Notes: generated from the letters alone by a model not told the origin. Shown: positions 1 to 11,879, counted from the stretch's first letter. The stretch: 64,000 nucleotides of DNA from Okapia johnstoni (GCA_024291935.2 CM044308.1:115408501-115472500); one strand, 5' to 3'. Numbers and translations are program-made.

Positions 1-690
1 ACAATAACAGGCCATATGTTATAGAAACATGAATGAGTTAATCACAAGAAAAAAGTAATTAACACACTCGCTAGAAACAACAAATACGTTAGAATGTAAG
101 CAAAACAGTGCTGCGCTTTTTACTTACTTTATGTGGAAGTTTAATTTATATACAATAAAGAGCAGACATTTTAAGTGTACAATTTCATGAATTTTAAATA
201 GACAACTGCTTAAGCACCCCTCTGAGTAAGATAAAGAACATGTCTGCCTCTAAACAGGCTCCTGCATGATGCTAACACCACAAAGGAAACCACTATTCCA
301 TTGCTTAGTTTTTTACCCTTTAACAAGATAAATATCTTTTTCTTAGCAATTGTCAAATATTTTTAAGAACAATAAACACATTTTAATGAAGACGGAAACC
401 TTCCAGCAATGTAATAATGCTGTAATTTGATTAAGAGCCTTAATAATAGCCGTATAACTTGATTTATTAATCCTTTAGCTATAGAATTGAAGACAATAAT
501 GATTATGTTACATCAGTTTTCTCATAATTGTTGTTTATGATTGTGAAAAAGTGGAAATTGTATAATTTCCAACTGTAGAGAAAGGAGTCACTTAATTACG
601 GTGACTTTATATATGGACCCTTATGGAATATTTAACATTCAAGATTATTGGGGAATATAGAATGATTTGTGAAAAGTCTGGAAATGTTCA
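1..690. other. AT-rich intergenic DNA, no gene seen
   Basis: AT-rich sequence upstream of the chemokine genes. I see no long reading frame, RNA gene or clear repeat family here. Confidence 0.5.
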
Positions 691-694
691 TTGA

Positions 695-980
695 AAAGGC
701 AATATGCAAACCTGGATTTGATGAAGAGATACCAAAAGCAACATCTATGAAAGAAAAAGTTGATAAATTGAACTTTATTAAAATTTAAAACTTTTGCTCT
801 TTGAAAAATATTGTTAAGAAAGTAAGCTACAGTCTGTGGAGAAAATATTTGCCATGCACATAGCTGGTAAAGGATTTGAGTGCAAAATGTAAAAAGAACT
901 TTTCAAAGTCAGTTGTAAAAAAACAAACAACCTAATTTTTTAAATGGGCAAAACACTGGACACCAAAAGTAAAAGGCATT
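695..980 (+). mobile_element. L1 ORF2 fragment
   Basis: The strand reads like the 3' part of L1 ORF2: a stretch encoding Lys-rich peptide and Asn-Phe-Ile-Lys, then the typical GAGAAAATATTTGC and AAAGGATTTG words. It is interrupted by many changes and is a dead remnant. Confidence 0.7.
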
Positions 981-1103
981 TTTCAAACAGACCTGTTCTA
1001 TCTGAATCTGCATGAAATACTGGACTTCTTTGTATCATTTCACTTGGAAAGAAACTTAAGTGTCTGATAAAATATTTGGAAATCACCACTTGGCAAGATT
1101 GTA

Positions 1104-1315
1104 GGCTTCCCTTGTGGCTCAGTGGTAAAGAATTTATCTGCCAATGCAGGAGATACAGGTTCTATTTCTGGGTCTGGAAGATCCCCTGCAAAAGGAAATG
1201 TCAGCCCACTCCAGTATTCTTGCCTGGGAAATTTCATGGACAGAGGAGCCTGATGGGCTACAGTCCATGGGGTCACAAAGAGTCAGACAGGACTTAGCAA
1301 CTAAAACAACAGCAA
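1104..1315 (+). mobile_element. Bov-tA SINE
   Basis: Starts with GGCTTCCCTTGTGGCTCAGTGG (tRNA-Glu-derived head), continues into the BovA body (CCACTCCAGTATTCTTGCCTG, ATGGACAGAGGAGCC) and ends with AAAGAGTCAGACAGGACT and an A/C-rich tail. It lies about 540 bp upstream of the CCL8 TATA box. Confidence 0.93.
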
Positions 1316-1650
1316 CCCTATAAGATCAGTATGTGCTATCCACTTCTTAGGCTCCACGACAGGACATTCCAGAGCCTGAAGACTTGAAGATGCCTGGATT
1401 TACCATTCTGCCAAGCTTCTATCAAGCTACCTATGTGAGATTCCAAAGGAGCGCAACTGGTTGAGGATGGCAGAGACCAGAGACGGACAAAGAGCCCAGG
1501 TAAAGACGTAGAGCCCCTTCCCCAACCTCCTGGACCCTGAGGAGGCCCCAGGCCGTTGATTCTTTCCACCCCACTAGGAACTCGCTTCCACTCTTCCTTT
1601 CCAACAGATCTTGTTCTATTTCAAAGAAATCAGAGCTCTTAACAGTCTAA

Positions 1651-1658
1651 TGACGTCA
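1651..1658. promoter_or_regulatory. Perfect CRE/AP-1-type palindrome upstream of CCL8
   Basis: TGACGTCA, the full 8-bp CRE palindrome, lies 193 bp upstream of the CCL8 TATA box. A TGAGTAA-like AP-1 half match (reverse strand, 1782-1788) and a one-mismatch kappaB-like GGAAATTACC (1757-1766) follow. Such sites are common in inducible chemokine promoters; use here is inferred. Confidence 0.4.
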
Positions 1659-1850
1659 CTTTGTACATTTTGCTGGCATGGCCACATATCCTCCCACCTC
1701 TGCTCCACAGCCCAAACAGATGATGGAAACTGCTCAACTTCCTTTTCTCGGTGTTCGGAAATTACCATCAGGATCTGGTGTTTACTCAGCACATTCAGGG
1801 GTTTCTTCGGTCCTTCCTTAAACATAACCCTACCCATGCACTCTGCTCTC

Positions 1851-1858
1851 TATAAAAG
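1851..1858 (+). promoter_or_regulatory. CCL8: CCL8 TATA box
   Basis: TATAAAAG lies 98 bp before the CCL8 start codon. A start site about 25-30 bp downstream would give a 5' UTR of roughly 75 nt, usual for MCP genes. The same position in the CCL13 pseudogene at 14115 has lost the TATA sequence. Confidence 0.85.
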
Positions 1859-1955
1859 GCAGGCAGATCAACCAGAGGAGCCAGATTTCCAGAGACTGAG
1901 ACCAACTCAGCAACTGCCAACTCTCAGGCTGAAGCCCCCGTGCTCACCCTCCAAC

Positions 1956-3102
1956 ATGAAGGTCTCCGCTGGGATTCTGTGTCTGCTGCTCGTGGTAGCC
2001 GCCTTTGGCACCCAGGTGCTCGCTCAGCCAGGTAAGGCTCCTCTCTTCTTAAGCCTTAACATTTTCACTACCCCAGCTACTAACCCCGGGCATAAGTCAC
2101 CCCATGCTTGCTGCATAGCCTCCATTGCAAAGATGGAGAAGGTGAAAGCAAGTGAGGAATTAAGAAGAGCTGGCACCTCACAGCTGGTCAGAGGCAGGAC
2201 CAGAACTAGAAGCTCCATTATCTTGCCCGATACCACCTTCGGGACACTAAATGCAGCCACTGTCTCAACAATCCTCATCTTGTTTGGGGATGGGGCACAG
2301 AAGGAAGGACCATTTTATCTGTGGGATCTGGACTAAGGCTCTGAACGTGGGAGCGGTGGGTCCCAGCTAGAATTCCAGCACTTGCTTTATCTCCTGTCTT
2401 CTTCATTTTCTCTGACACATGCATGTTTACAACACATCATAACTCTCTGGTTCTTTGCAAAATGTTTTTCAGATTCAGTTTCTATCCCAATCACCTGCTG
2501 CTTTAGTATGATCAATGGGAAGATCCCCTTCAAGAAGCTGGACAGCTACACGAGAATCACCAACAGCCAGTGTCCCCAGGAAGCTGTGATGTAAGTGCAC
2601 CATGCCCTGGCACGCACAGCCAAAAGTTCTATCTGAGTTCTATGTGTCCAAATGAGTCAGATAAATAAAACATCTAAGCCAAAGGACCCCTTACTCCATA
2701 GACAAACTGAGCCCACAAGAAGGAAAATATATACACCCCGGGCTCCTCTTCTAGGATCTTAGTCAGATCATCCAAGTTCCTTTAGCCAAGGGTCTGGAGG
2801 GCTTCCCCTGGGGCAGTCACAGCAGAACTTCTTTTCTGGAAAAGAAGTTTCTTCCTCCTATTTCCCCTTCTTCCTGTCCCCATTCAGGCTCCTCAACCAG
2901 GGAACAAGGGCTAATCAGCTTTAGGGGCCAGTGGATCAAACTCCTGGGAAAAATCCTCAAGACACTCCGTTTAACTCTGCCCTCTTTTCCCCACAGCTTC
3001 AAGACCAAAGCAGACAAGGAGGTCTGTGCTGACCCCAAGCAGAAGTGGGTCCAGAATTCCATAAAGCTCCTGGACCAAAAGTCCCGAACACCAAAGCCTT
3101 GA
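1956..3102 (+). CDS. CCL8: CC chemokine CCL8 (MCP-2), three exons
   Basis: Secreted chemoattractant for monocytes and other leukocytes, acting on CC-chemokine receptors. Coding exons are 1956-2031, 2473-2590 and 2997-3102, joined at GT/AG sites (GTAAGG, GTAAGT donors), giving 99 residues as in human CCL8. Residues 1-23 form a leucine-rich signal peptide; cleavage would leave Gln24-Pro25, the pyroglutamate-forming start of MCPs. The adjacent cysteines are C34-C35, with C59 and C75 completing the two disulfides. [20 protein letters not shown] and [13 protein letters not shown] are MCP hallmarks, and the IPIT segment before CC and the KP ending favour CCL8 over CCL2, CCL7 or CCL11. The start ATG has A at -3 and begins the signal peptide. 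No defect is seen. Assignment to CCL8 is from recalled human sequence plus its place before the CCL13 and CCL1 loci. Confidence 0.95.
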
Positions 3103-3142
3103 ACCTTCATACTTGGACTGAGAGACAGAGTCTTGGAAAATC

Positions 3143-3151
3143 TTATTTATT
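3143..3151 (+). promoter_or_regulatory. CCL8: AU-rich element in CCL8 3' UTR
   Basis: TTATTTATT, the AU-rich nonamer, begins 41 bp after the stop codon; more ATTTA and TTTAA words follow to about 3270. Such elements shorten cytokine mRNA half-life. I see no canonical AATAAA before 3560, so the polyadenylation site is unresolved. Confidence 0.55.
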
Positions 3152-3159
3152 TCTTCCCA

Positions 3160-4634
3160 ACCTTCCCTAGATGTATTATTTTATTATAATGGCCAAAAAG
3201 AGGTTATTTTTTTTAAAAATAATTTAAACATGTAGTTTCTTAAACAATATTTAATTATGTTTAAATTATTGTTGTTTTAACTTTATCTGCCATAAATCCT
3301 AACGAATGTAAGATACAACATCTGGTGATGAGTTTCCTGTGAGCTTGATTAAGTTCATAGCAAGATGGTGCTGTTCCCCATCCTACTGCCTGTAGGATGG
3401 TGAGGTCCTTCCACTGATCATCAGAGTGAAACACCTCTGGAATCTTAGGAAATCAGTGCTCCTATAAGCGGATATGTGCAATGTAGTATTGTGATGGAAA
3501 GTAATGTTATTACATGACTATGGAATTTTCAAAGAAAAAAAATATATATAATTTCAAGCTACTTGGTCTTATTTTTCATGGGATAACATTTGGTGGGGAG
3601 GGAGAAAATGGTAGCGACGAATGGCAATTTGGAGTGTAAAAGTCATCCTCTAAGACATCTTTTGGACTCAATTTAGGATTAGGGAGAACCTAGAATGACC
3701 AAACTGTTCCAGTCTTCTGGCTCCAGTCCCTAAGTCATTCGCCCGTAATAGCATCTAGATTCCCATTTTTTTTCTCTCCACATTGACCTTTGCCTGGTCC
3801 CTCTCTTGATCTCTTGCAACAGTCTTTAACCATTTTCCCATAACCCCAGGTTTTCTCTGTTTCATTCATTCTCAAACCTAGAATAACATCCCAGGAATGA
3901 AACCGAATCCAAGAGGAAACTAGATGTCTATAGCCCAGAGATCCACTTAAGACTATTCCTTGGAGATAAGTCTTCAACCAGACAGGTCATGACAGATTCG
4001 AATGTGATGGAAAAGGAAAGGATTCTTCAGAGCTGATAGAGGAGGGGGATGAGGGGAGTGGGCCAGAGGAAGGTATCCCATCTGGCTGGGCTCTGCTTTT
4101 CGCAGAGGAGTTGAGGTTTTAGAAATACAGTTTGGAGCCAGACTGTAGTGGCTTTTGAATTTCAGATTGGAACTTCAGCAGATAATAGAGATGCACTGAG
4201 AGTTCTGAAATAGGAGAGAAGGAAAATCTCACATGCAGAGGAGAGCATCAGGAAGAATAACCTAGTGTTTGAATACAAAATGGAGCATGAGAGGGAAGGT
4301 CTGAGAGCAGACTGCTGCCATGGAGCAGAGAAACGATGGGAACACAAATGGTGCATGGTGGGAGTGGGATGAGGTGAGGAAGAATGGGCCAGATTGAGTG
4401 GTATATTAAATGCTGTAGAAGGAAGAGAGTAACTGACCAAGACATAGACCCTTGTCTTATGATCTTGCAAACAGATTACCCACATGGCTGTTACCCTTGA
4501 GACACAGAAGGAATTCATCTCCATCCCTCTACTCTCAACCCCAATCCCAAGAATTTGCAAAATCCATTTGAAGGCATTGACTCTCCTTTCCTTAGTACCT
4601 TCTTAGGGTCAAGATTCTCTTGTACTTCATAAGT
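3160..4634. other. CCL8 3' flank, no gene recognised
   Basis: Contains the CCL8 3' UTR (to about 3560, extent uncertain) and then purine-rich unique-looking sequence. The reading frames here are short and lack recognisable domains. Confidence 0.5.
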
Positions 4635-4637
4635 ATG

Positions 4638-4852
4638 AGTGAGTGAGTGAAAGTCACTCAGTCATGTGCAACTCGTTGTGACCCCATGGACTATAGCCTG
4701 CCAGGCTCCTCTGTCCATGGAATTCTCTAGGCAAGGATACTGGAGTGGTTAGCTGTTCCCTTCTCCAGGGAATCTTCCCAACCCAGGGATCAAACCCAGG
4801 TCTCCCACATTGCAGGTGGATTTTTTACCATCTGAGCCACCATAGTTGGCTC
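4638..4852 (-). mobile_element. Bov-tA SINE
   Basis: Reverse-orientation Bov-tA: a GTGA repeat tail, CACTCAGTCATGTGCAACTC, CCATGGACTATAGCCTGCCAGG, GGATACTGGAGTGG and finally the tRNA-like end ATTGCAGGTGG ... CTGAGCCACC. Confidence 0.92.
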
Positions 4853-6100
4853 CTTTTTCAGACATAAGGCCTACTGTACTGAGGCACAAATACCAAGATC
4901 CCTCCTGAAGGAAGACAACTATTGTCCTGCTTACCCAGGTCCATGGAACCTGTCACAGGTTGGACAGATGCCCTGATTCAAGTACAAACATGGAAACATG
5001 GCAAGGCAAGAGACTTGGGTTCTGATCCCAGAAGTGGTTCTGACTCTCTGAGTCACTTACAGCAAGTCAGTTTCTCTCTCTGGCACTAAGATGCCCCATA
5101 TAAAAGTGAAAGTAGTTCTGTATCACAGGCAGGAAGTAAGAGGATCTGGAAGATGAATTCACAAGCTCCTTCCTACCCTAGGAGCCATGTCTCTTGGGAA
5201 TTTGGTCATGCCTGTTGGCTAGGGAAGGGTCAGGAAGAAAGTGCCAAGGATCAAAACCACCGAGCCAGCCAGGAGCCCAGCCTAGTGGCAAATACTCCCA
5301 AGTCAGATATATCACCTGTCTGAAAATAAGCTTTCCACCGAAGCCCAAGGTAGCACACCTAAACTCCAGGTGTCTAAAATAAGGTATCTAAATGTCAGCT
5401 GGGAAACAGAGTGCTTTCTAACCAGAAAGGCTCCATCTGATTCTTAACCACGCTCTTTCACAGCCTCAAGGTCAAGCTGGCTCCAAAGATCTGGGCCCAG
5501 TGTTTCATGAACTCCCTGGACACAAGTCCTAAATTCCAAAGGCATGAGACTCATCCTAAACTGTCACCAGGCTACAGCAGAAAACACAGTCCATTTGTCT
5601 TCCCCAAGCGTTACCCAGAAGCACTCCAGGATTAAGTTGTGGTATTTCAAATCACAATGAACTTTGTTAATGACATGAAACATAAACGTGGTAAGTGATA
5701 TGTCACCTTATTTAAGTTATTGATGCTTTATGTGCCTCAACTGGAATAGCTGTGTTTTGAAAATCCACATCCTTCTACTAATGGGTTCATTTCTGTGAAC
5801 ACAATTCATTCCTTTGTCAGTTGGGGGCAAAGAACTGATGAGGTCACATGAAGCTGACAAGCATCCTGTTGGGTTCACTACTGACTTCATCCATGCCTCG
5901 GGCAGGCAGCTTGCTGCAGGCTTGGATTCACTTCACTCTCTCGACATCTGCTCTGTGTCTCCTGACTTCTTGCTTTCTGTCCACAGGCTTCTCCTCGGAT
6001 GCCATCTAAGGTCAGGAGTTGGCTCAGCCCACACATTTGTCTGACGCTCACAGTGTAGGGGAGCGAATGCTGGGTGACAACTTTCCACCAATGAAGAGTG
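4853..6100. other. Intergenic DNA with a probable MIR fragment
   Basis: About 5025-5115 resembles a MIR core (CTGAGTCACTTACAGCAAGTCAG then a CT-rich segment). The rest shows no gene or repeat I can name. Confidence 0.4.
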
Positions 6101-6108
6101 GAGCAGAT

Positions 6109-6455
6109 TTTTTTTAATTAATTAATTTGTTTATTTTTGGTTGTACTGGGTCTTCTTTGCTGCATGTGGGCTTTCTCTGGTTGTGGTGAACTGGGCCTAC
6201 TCTTCATTTCAGTGCACGGACTTCTCATTGCAGTGACTTCTCTTGTTGCAGAGCACAGGCTCTAGGCGCGAGGGCTTCAGTAGTTGCAGCACATGAGTTC
6301 AGTAGTTGTGGCTCCTGGGCTCTAGAGCTTGGGCTCAGTAGTTGTGGCACGTGGGTTTTGTTGCCCTGTGGTGGGATCTTCCTGGATCAGGATTGAACCT
6401 GTGTCCCCTGCATTGGCAGGTGGATTCTTATCCTCTGTACCACCAGGGAAGTACA
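6109..6455 (-). mobile_element. CHR-type tRNA-Glu SINE with TSD
   Basis: Reverse-orientation copy: T/A-rich tail at 6109, then GGGCTTTCTCTGGTTG, CAGTAGTTGTGG repeats, and TCCCCTGCATTGGCAGG ... CACCAGGGAAG, the complement of the tRNA-like head. GAGCAGAT at 6101-6108 and 6456-6463 is the likely target-site duplication. Confidence 0.9.
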
Positions 6456-6463
6456 GAGCAGAT

Positions 6464-7180
6464 GTTTAAAAGCTTCTGTCATTCTTCCTTCCAGCAGTTG
6501 ATTCTGGGAGCCATTCTGTAGGCTCATCAGGTATTTACAGGAGAAGCTGTCCCCATCGCCCACTATTCTGACCTTAATTATGCATGCTTCTGTTGCTTTC
6601 TCCTTTTCCATCTCACTGGGCTGCCTCTCAGTCCTCATCCCTGGGGTCACTTCTCAAAGGAGCTATCTACAGAGATGTTCTCATTTCAGGCTCTATCTTA
6701 TTGATTCATTATTTTTTACCATCAATATTTGTTCTCCTTCCCCCAGGCGGTGCCTGGATTTCACCAGGCAAGTTCACTAGCCCAGGGCCAGGGATTTAGC
6801 TGCGCATTCAGTTGGTGTGTTTACCAAGGCCAGGGCTGGGACCAGGATCAGGGATCCTAGTAAGTCCTTTGGGACCAGGGCTGAGCCCAGACTGTAGAGA
6901 ACTCAGCCAGCATGTTCGGTAGGACTGGGTTCAAGAGAGCAGTCCACAAGTTAGGATCATAGCATCAGGACTGAGTTAGCCGTGTGCTTAAGAGAATGGT
7001 GACCTGAAGAAGGATTTAGCAAATAAGTAAATGGATTGAAGATAATGGAAGCCAACTCCCTTACTATTGGAGAAGCTTCTATAGAGAGATAAAGAATGTT
7101 GGAGGTTAGAAAAACTCTGTGGAGTTGGACTGCAGCTAAAAGTTATCAGTGTGAACTCACGGTTTTGCAGGTAGATGGCA
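6464..7180. other. Intergenic, nothing recognised
   Basis: No gene or identifiable repeat. Several CCAGGGCTGGGACCAGGATCAGGG-like imperfect repeats occur at about 6780-6900. Confidence 0.4.
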
Positions 7181-7182
7181 GA

Positions 7183-7255
7183 TAAACAGATAGATAGATA
7201 GAAATAGATATGTATATATAGATAAGAAAGAGAGAAAGAAAAAAGAAAGAAATAC
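7183..7255. repeat. GATA/GAAA-rich simple repeat
   Basis: Imperfect GATA units pass into ATATAGATA and then AGAAAGAAA units. Confidence 0.8.
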
Positions 7256-7289
7256 ATACATGGTTGACAGGATATGCATATATTAAGCA

Positions 7290-8400
7290 TATACTCAACC
7301 ATCAAACACTTTTCCAGATATGGCTAAATATTTTCCAAATCTGTTTCACCAATTTACATTCACTCCCACCTGCAACGTATCAGAGTTTGAGTCAGTTCAT
7401 ATCTGACATTGCAACACTCGATACTGTCATTCTTCTTAATCTAGGCATTCTGATTATGTGTGTAATTCCATACAATCGTGGTTTAATTTTGTGTTTTACT
7501 CATGACAGATAAGCTTGAACATCTTGCTAAATGTTTATTGGGTATCTTTTTTTATGAAGGTCCAGTTCATCATATCCTACATCCATTTTTGATTGTTTAG
7601 ACTTGGATCTTGTCTATTTTTAGATTGCCTCTCTTTTTATTATGAAATTGTGGAAGCATTATCTACACTCTGAATCAGAATCTTTTGACAAACATGTGAA
7701 CTGAAATATCTTCTCATAATCCTTTTCACTCCTTTTCTACTTTTTGATGATATAGCTTCCTGATTTTAAAATAGTCCATTTATCAATACGTTCCTTTATG
7801 GTAAGTGCTTTTGTTTTCTGTTTAAGCAAACTATTTCAAAACAGATGTCACAAAGATATTCTCTTATGTTATCTTCAAAAAGCATTATTTTTGTCATTCA
7901 CATTTAGAGCTACAATCTACCTGAACCTGATTTTATATATATGTATATGTATATGTATAGATATATATTTCAGTGTGCTGAAAGTTAGGGATCAAGATTT
8001 TATTCTTCCTTATAAATATCAAATTGATTCAGCACACTGAATAATGGATTGATCAGTTATTCAAAAGGGTATTTTTTCCTTAGCTACTCCAGAGGGCAAA
8101 CTCTGATATATATATTCAACATCAGTATACGTATGGTTCTATTTCTGCACTCTAATCTGTCCCCTTGGCACAGTCATCCATTCTTGGAGCAATGGCACTA
8201 TGTCATAATGACTAATGCTTTCTCAAAACTGTTAATATCCGGGAGTGTAAGCCCAACAACTTTGTTCTTCTTCAAAGTTGTCTTAACTATTTTTGTTTTT
8301 TTTTTTACTTCTCCTCTAAAAGTTCAGAATTAGCTTATCAGCCTCCACAAAATTCTTGTTTGGATTGTGTTAACAATTGGTATTACATTGAACCATGAGG
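7290..8400 (-). mobile_element. Degenerate L1 fragments, antisense
   Basis: T-rich sequence with phrases typical of the complement of old L1 ORF2/3' regions (for example TTTACATTCACTCCCACCTGC, GCTTCCTGATTTTAAAATAG and a ...TTGTTTGGATTGTG... end). Boundaries are approximate and more than one old copy may be present. Confidence 0.5.
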
Positions 8401-8408
8401 AGAATTTG

Positions 8409-8460
8409 TTACTGAACCAAACTTGGGTCCACCTGCCTGTGGACAGAAAAATTTCCCTTT
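8409..8460 (-). mobile_element. Possible ERV LTR end fragment
   Basis: ACCAAACTTGGGTCCACCTG closely matches the start of the LTR-like unit at 36828 (ACCAAACTTGGGTCC). Only about 50 bp are shared. Confidence 0.35.
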
Positions 8461-8977
8461 CTTTGGTCACAGCACGAGAGTGTGCCAAATATGAAGTTTT
8501 TCCCGCCTGCATTTTTTATTTAGTCATGGGAAGGGACGGCATCAAGTATTTATCCTGGGAGTTCTCCCAAAGAGAAGGCAGCAAACACTAAACACTATAA
8601 GCACTTGAATTAGCAAAGCAACAACGGGTTAAAGCTAACAGCCCAGCGAGTAGGGAGACTGCACACCTCAGCTTGCCTATGACAATCCTGCTTTACCCCT
8701 GTCTGGCTAGAAAAATCAATTACACCATAATCTTCCCATTATGTCCTTTTAGGCTCCCTGGATCCTTGGTAAGTATTAATTTTGACGATATGCTGGTCAA
8801 GAACATGACAAGGAATCTGCTTTCTAGAGTAGAAGTAGGAGGGTTTGACCTGGAAGGTCATCAGCCATCCCTCTCAGAGCAAGATTTGATCCCCTATGAA
8901 ATCTGTGAAGCCAGGTACAGCATAAGCTAGACCTCAAATAATTCCTATATGAGTCAAACGAAAAGACGAATGTTGGA

Positions 8978-9243
8978 GGCTATCCTGGTGACTCGCAGTA
9001 AAGAATCCACCTGCTAATTCAAGAGACACAGGTTTGATCCCTGGTCCAGGATGATCCCACATGCCTCGAAGCAGCTAAGCCTGAGCCCCACAACTACTGA
9101 GCCAATTGGAGCCTGCACTCTGCAACAGAGAAGCCACTGCAGTGAGAAATGTGCACTACAACTCAAGAGTAGCCCCCACTCACGACAACTAGAGAAAAGC
9201 TTGTGCGGCAACAAAGACCCAGCACAGCCAAAAATAAATAAAA
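8978..9243 (+). mobile_element. CHR-type tRNA-Glu SINE
   Basis: GGCTATCCTGGTGACTCGC head, GGTTTGATCCCTGGTCC B-box region, then CACAACTACTGAGCC, GAGAAGCCACTGCAGTGAG and an AAAAATAAATAAA tail. Confidence 0.9.
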
Positions 9244-9504
9244 GTGTTGCTCATTTAAAAAAAAGAAGAAAGATGAAAGTTGTAGGTGGATGGGATATTA
9301 AAAGTAAAGACAGAAATAGGAGAGAAGGTGGTGTGAAGAAAGAAGGGAGGCAAGTTGACTTGCATCGTGTTCAGGGGTGGTGGATGGACTTCCTTCTTCC
9401 CTGTCACAATGTCAGTATTCCTTTCCTCTGTAATCTTGCCTTTCTCTGGAGAGACCCAATCGGAGAGGCAGAGAATGCCAGTTAGTGTCCTCCAAAGAGG
9501 ACAT

Positions 9505-10562
9505 CCAGATGACCAAATAGGCATATGAAAAGAGGCTCACCATCACTAATCATTAGAGAAATGCAAATCAAAGCTACAATGAGGTATCAACTCACACCGG
9601 TGAGAATGGCCATCATTAAAAAGTCTACAAATAACAAATACAGAAGAGGGTATGGAGAAAAGGGAGTCCTCCTTACACTGTTGAGGGATATATAAATTAT
9701 ACGGCCACTATGGTGAACACTATGGAGGTTCCTTAAAGAAATAAAAATAGAGTTGCCTTATGATCCAGCAATCCCACTCCTGGCCACATACCTGGAATAA
9801 ACCTCAATTTGAAAAGATACATACACCCCAATGTTCATAGCAGTGCGATTTTCAGTAGCCAAGACATAGAAGCAACTAAAATGGCCATCGGCAGATGAAT
9901 GGATAAAGATGTGGTGAGTATACACACACACACACACACATATATATATACACACACACACACACAGATATATATATATGTATACACACACATACACACA
10001 CACACACATATATATATACACACACACACATATATATACATATATATACAATGGAATATTACTCAGCCATAAAAAAGAATAAAACAATGCCATTTGCAGC
10101 AACATGGATGTGCCTAGAGATTATCCTACCAAATGCAATGATTCAGAAAGAGAAAGACAAATGCCATATGCTGTCGCATACATGGAATCTAAAATATGGT
10201 GCAAATGAACTTAATTACAGAATAGAAACAGACTCACCGACACAGAAAACAAGCTTATTGTTACAAAAAGGGAAAGGGGGGTAGGGGAGAGATCAGAGTG
10301 TGAAATTAGTAGGTAAAAATTTGTAGTAAATTAGTAGTGAAATTAGTAGTACTATATATAAAATAAATAAACACAAGCTCCTACTATATAGTACAAGAAA
10401 CTATATTCCATATCAATAAATAAACCATAATGGGAAAGAATATAAAAATAATTACATATTCTTTTTCATATTATATATATGTGTATAACTGAATTACTTT
10501 GCTGTGTACCAGAAACTATACAACATTATAAATCAACTATACTTTAATGAAAATTTAAAAAA
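9505..10562 (+). mobile_element. Ruminant L1: ORF2 end plus 3' UTR
   Basis: Contains the well-known L1 ORF2 3' text (GAGAAATGCAAATCAAAGC, ATGATCCAGCAATCCCACTCC, GGAATATTACTCAGCCATAA), followed by the ruminant 3' UTR and an A-rich end at about 10560. The ORF is broken by stops and by the CA/TA microsatellite at 9921-10050. 5'-truncated and inactive. Confidence 0.92.
9921..10050. repeat. Compound (CA)n/(TA)n microsatellite inside L1
   Basis: Alternating CA and TA runs over 130 bp, lying exactly between L1 phrases ending GATGTGGTGAG and starting ATGGAATATTACTC. Confidence 0.97.
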
Positions 10563-10569
10563 AGTTTTA

Positions 10570-10790
10570 AATAGAAATTATTGGCACTGGACTGAGCACT
10601 TGCCATGCATTCGTTATTTATTAGATTCTCAGAGCATCACAATGATGTAATAATTAGCAAATAGTTCCTTTTAGAGGCTCAGAGAGGTAAACAATTTGCT
10701 CCAAACCACGTAACAAGTAAATAGTGAATACAGGATTTAAATCCCTGTCTGGCTGACTCCAGACCCCAGGTGCCTAAATGTATTCTCTTA
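10570..10790 (+). mobile_element. MIR SINE
   Basis: GAGCACTTGCCATGC, then GAGGCTCAGAGAGGTAAAC, GATTTAAATCCCTGTCTGGC and GACTCCAGACCCCAGG follow the MIR consensus order. Confidence 0.8.
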
Positions 10791-11228
10791 TAAGATATAA
10801 TAGGTCCTGAAACAGAGGGAAGGACAGACAGGAGTCCCTGCTGGAAGGGTATGAATGTCCCCCCACTCACTCAATTTGGGGGAAAGTTTTGGGGGGTTTG
10901 TGGAGTACTGAATTGTAAGAGGACATTAACATATAAGACTCAGTTTGTCAAATTCATTAGTATGAATGTGCTTGTCCAGAATTCACAATTCAGTGCATTA
11001 GCACAAGTAGTTAGGAGTGATGACCATTTAGTTAGATTGGCTAATTGGAATCTAAACTTCAAAAGAAGCCTGCAGTTGATGAAGTTGAAATGCCAGAACT
11101 CCCTGGGACATTAGGAAGGTGTCCAAAGACTCAGGGAAATGGAGCTATTGAAAAGTACCTATTATGTGCAAGCTACCCAGCCATCCCTAACTGCACTCCA
11201 TGGGAAGGCCAGAGGACACTTCCTCTGT

Positions 11229-11685
11229 TGTCATTCAGTCGCTCAGGTGTGTCTGACTCTTTGCAACCCCATGGACTGCAGCACACCAGGCTTCCCTGTC
11301 CTTCACTTCCTCCCAGAGTTTGCTCAATCTCATTTCCATTGAGTCAGTGATGCTATCCAACCATCTCATCCTCTGCCGCCCCCTTCTCCTTTTGCCTTCA
11401 CTCTTCCCCAGCATCAGGGTCTTTTCCAATGAGTCGGCTCTTCCCATCAGGGAAGCTTCATTGGAGCTTCAGCTTCAGCATCAGTCCTTTCCATCAATAT
11501 TCAGGGTTGATTTCCTTTAGAAGTGACAGATTTGTTCTTGTTGCAGTCCACAGGACTCTCAAGAGTCTTCTCCAACACCACAATTTGAAAGATTCAATCC
11601 TTCGGCACTCAGTCTTCTTTAAGGTCCAACTCTCACATCCCTACACGACTACTGGAAAAACCATAGCTTTGATTACACAGATTAA
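11229..11685 (-). mobile_element. BovB 3' end, antisense
   Basis: Reads as the complement of the BovB 3' terminus: CACTCAGTC-like end, CCATGGACTGCAGCACACC, GAGTCAGTGATGCTATCCAACC, GGGTCTTTTCCAATGAGTC, ACTCTCAAGAGTCTTCTCC and CTACTGGAAAAACCATAGC. 5'-truncated and without a long ORF. Confidence 0.92.
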
Positions 11686-11786
11686 GAGATGCCTTCATGT
11701 GGCCATGAGAGGAGGGCAGCCCTTAAGAGCCCTCTATAGTCTACTCACTGTAGATCAGGGATGGCCATGGGATATGCTGTAATTGC

Positions 11787-11860
11787 ACGGTTCTCGAATT
11801 TTAGTGCCCATTAAGAATCACCTGGAGGGCTTGATACAACACAATCTGCCATCCTACTAT
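11787..11860 (+). mobile_element. MER5A-like DNA transposon fragment
   Basis: GGTTCTCGAATTTTAGTGCCC and AAGAATCACCTGGAGGGCTT match one end of MER5A, a non-autonomous hAT element. Confidence 0.6.
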
Positions 11861-11879
11861 TGGTGATAATTTAAGTAAT

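Noticed and set aside
1611..2336. Open frame of 241 codons over CCL8 exon 1
   Set aside because: It reads through the promoter, the 5' UTR and into intron 1. The real coding exon is only 1956-2031, joined by a good GTAAGG donor.
9758..10105. Frame of 115 codons rich in Cys-Val-Tyr-Ile
   Set aside because: It is the translation of the CA/TA microsatellite inside an L1.
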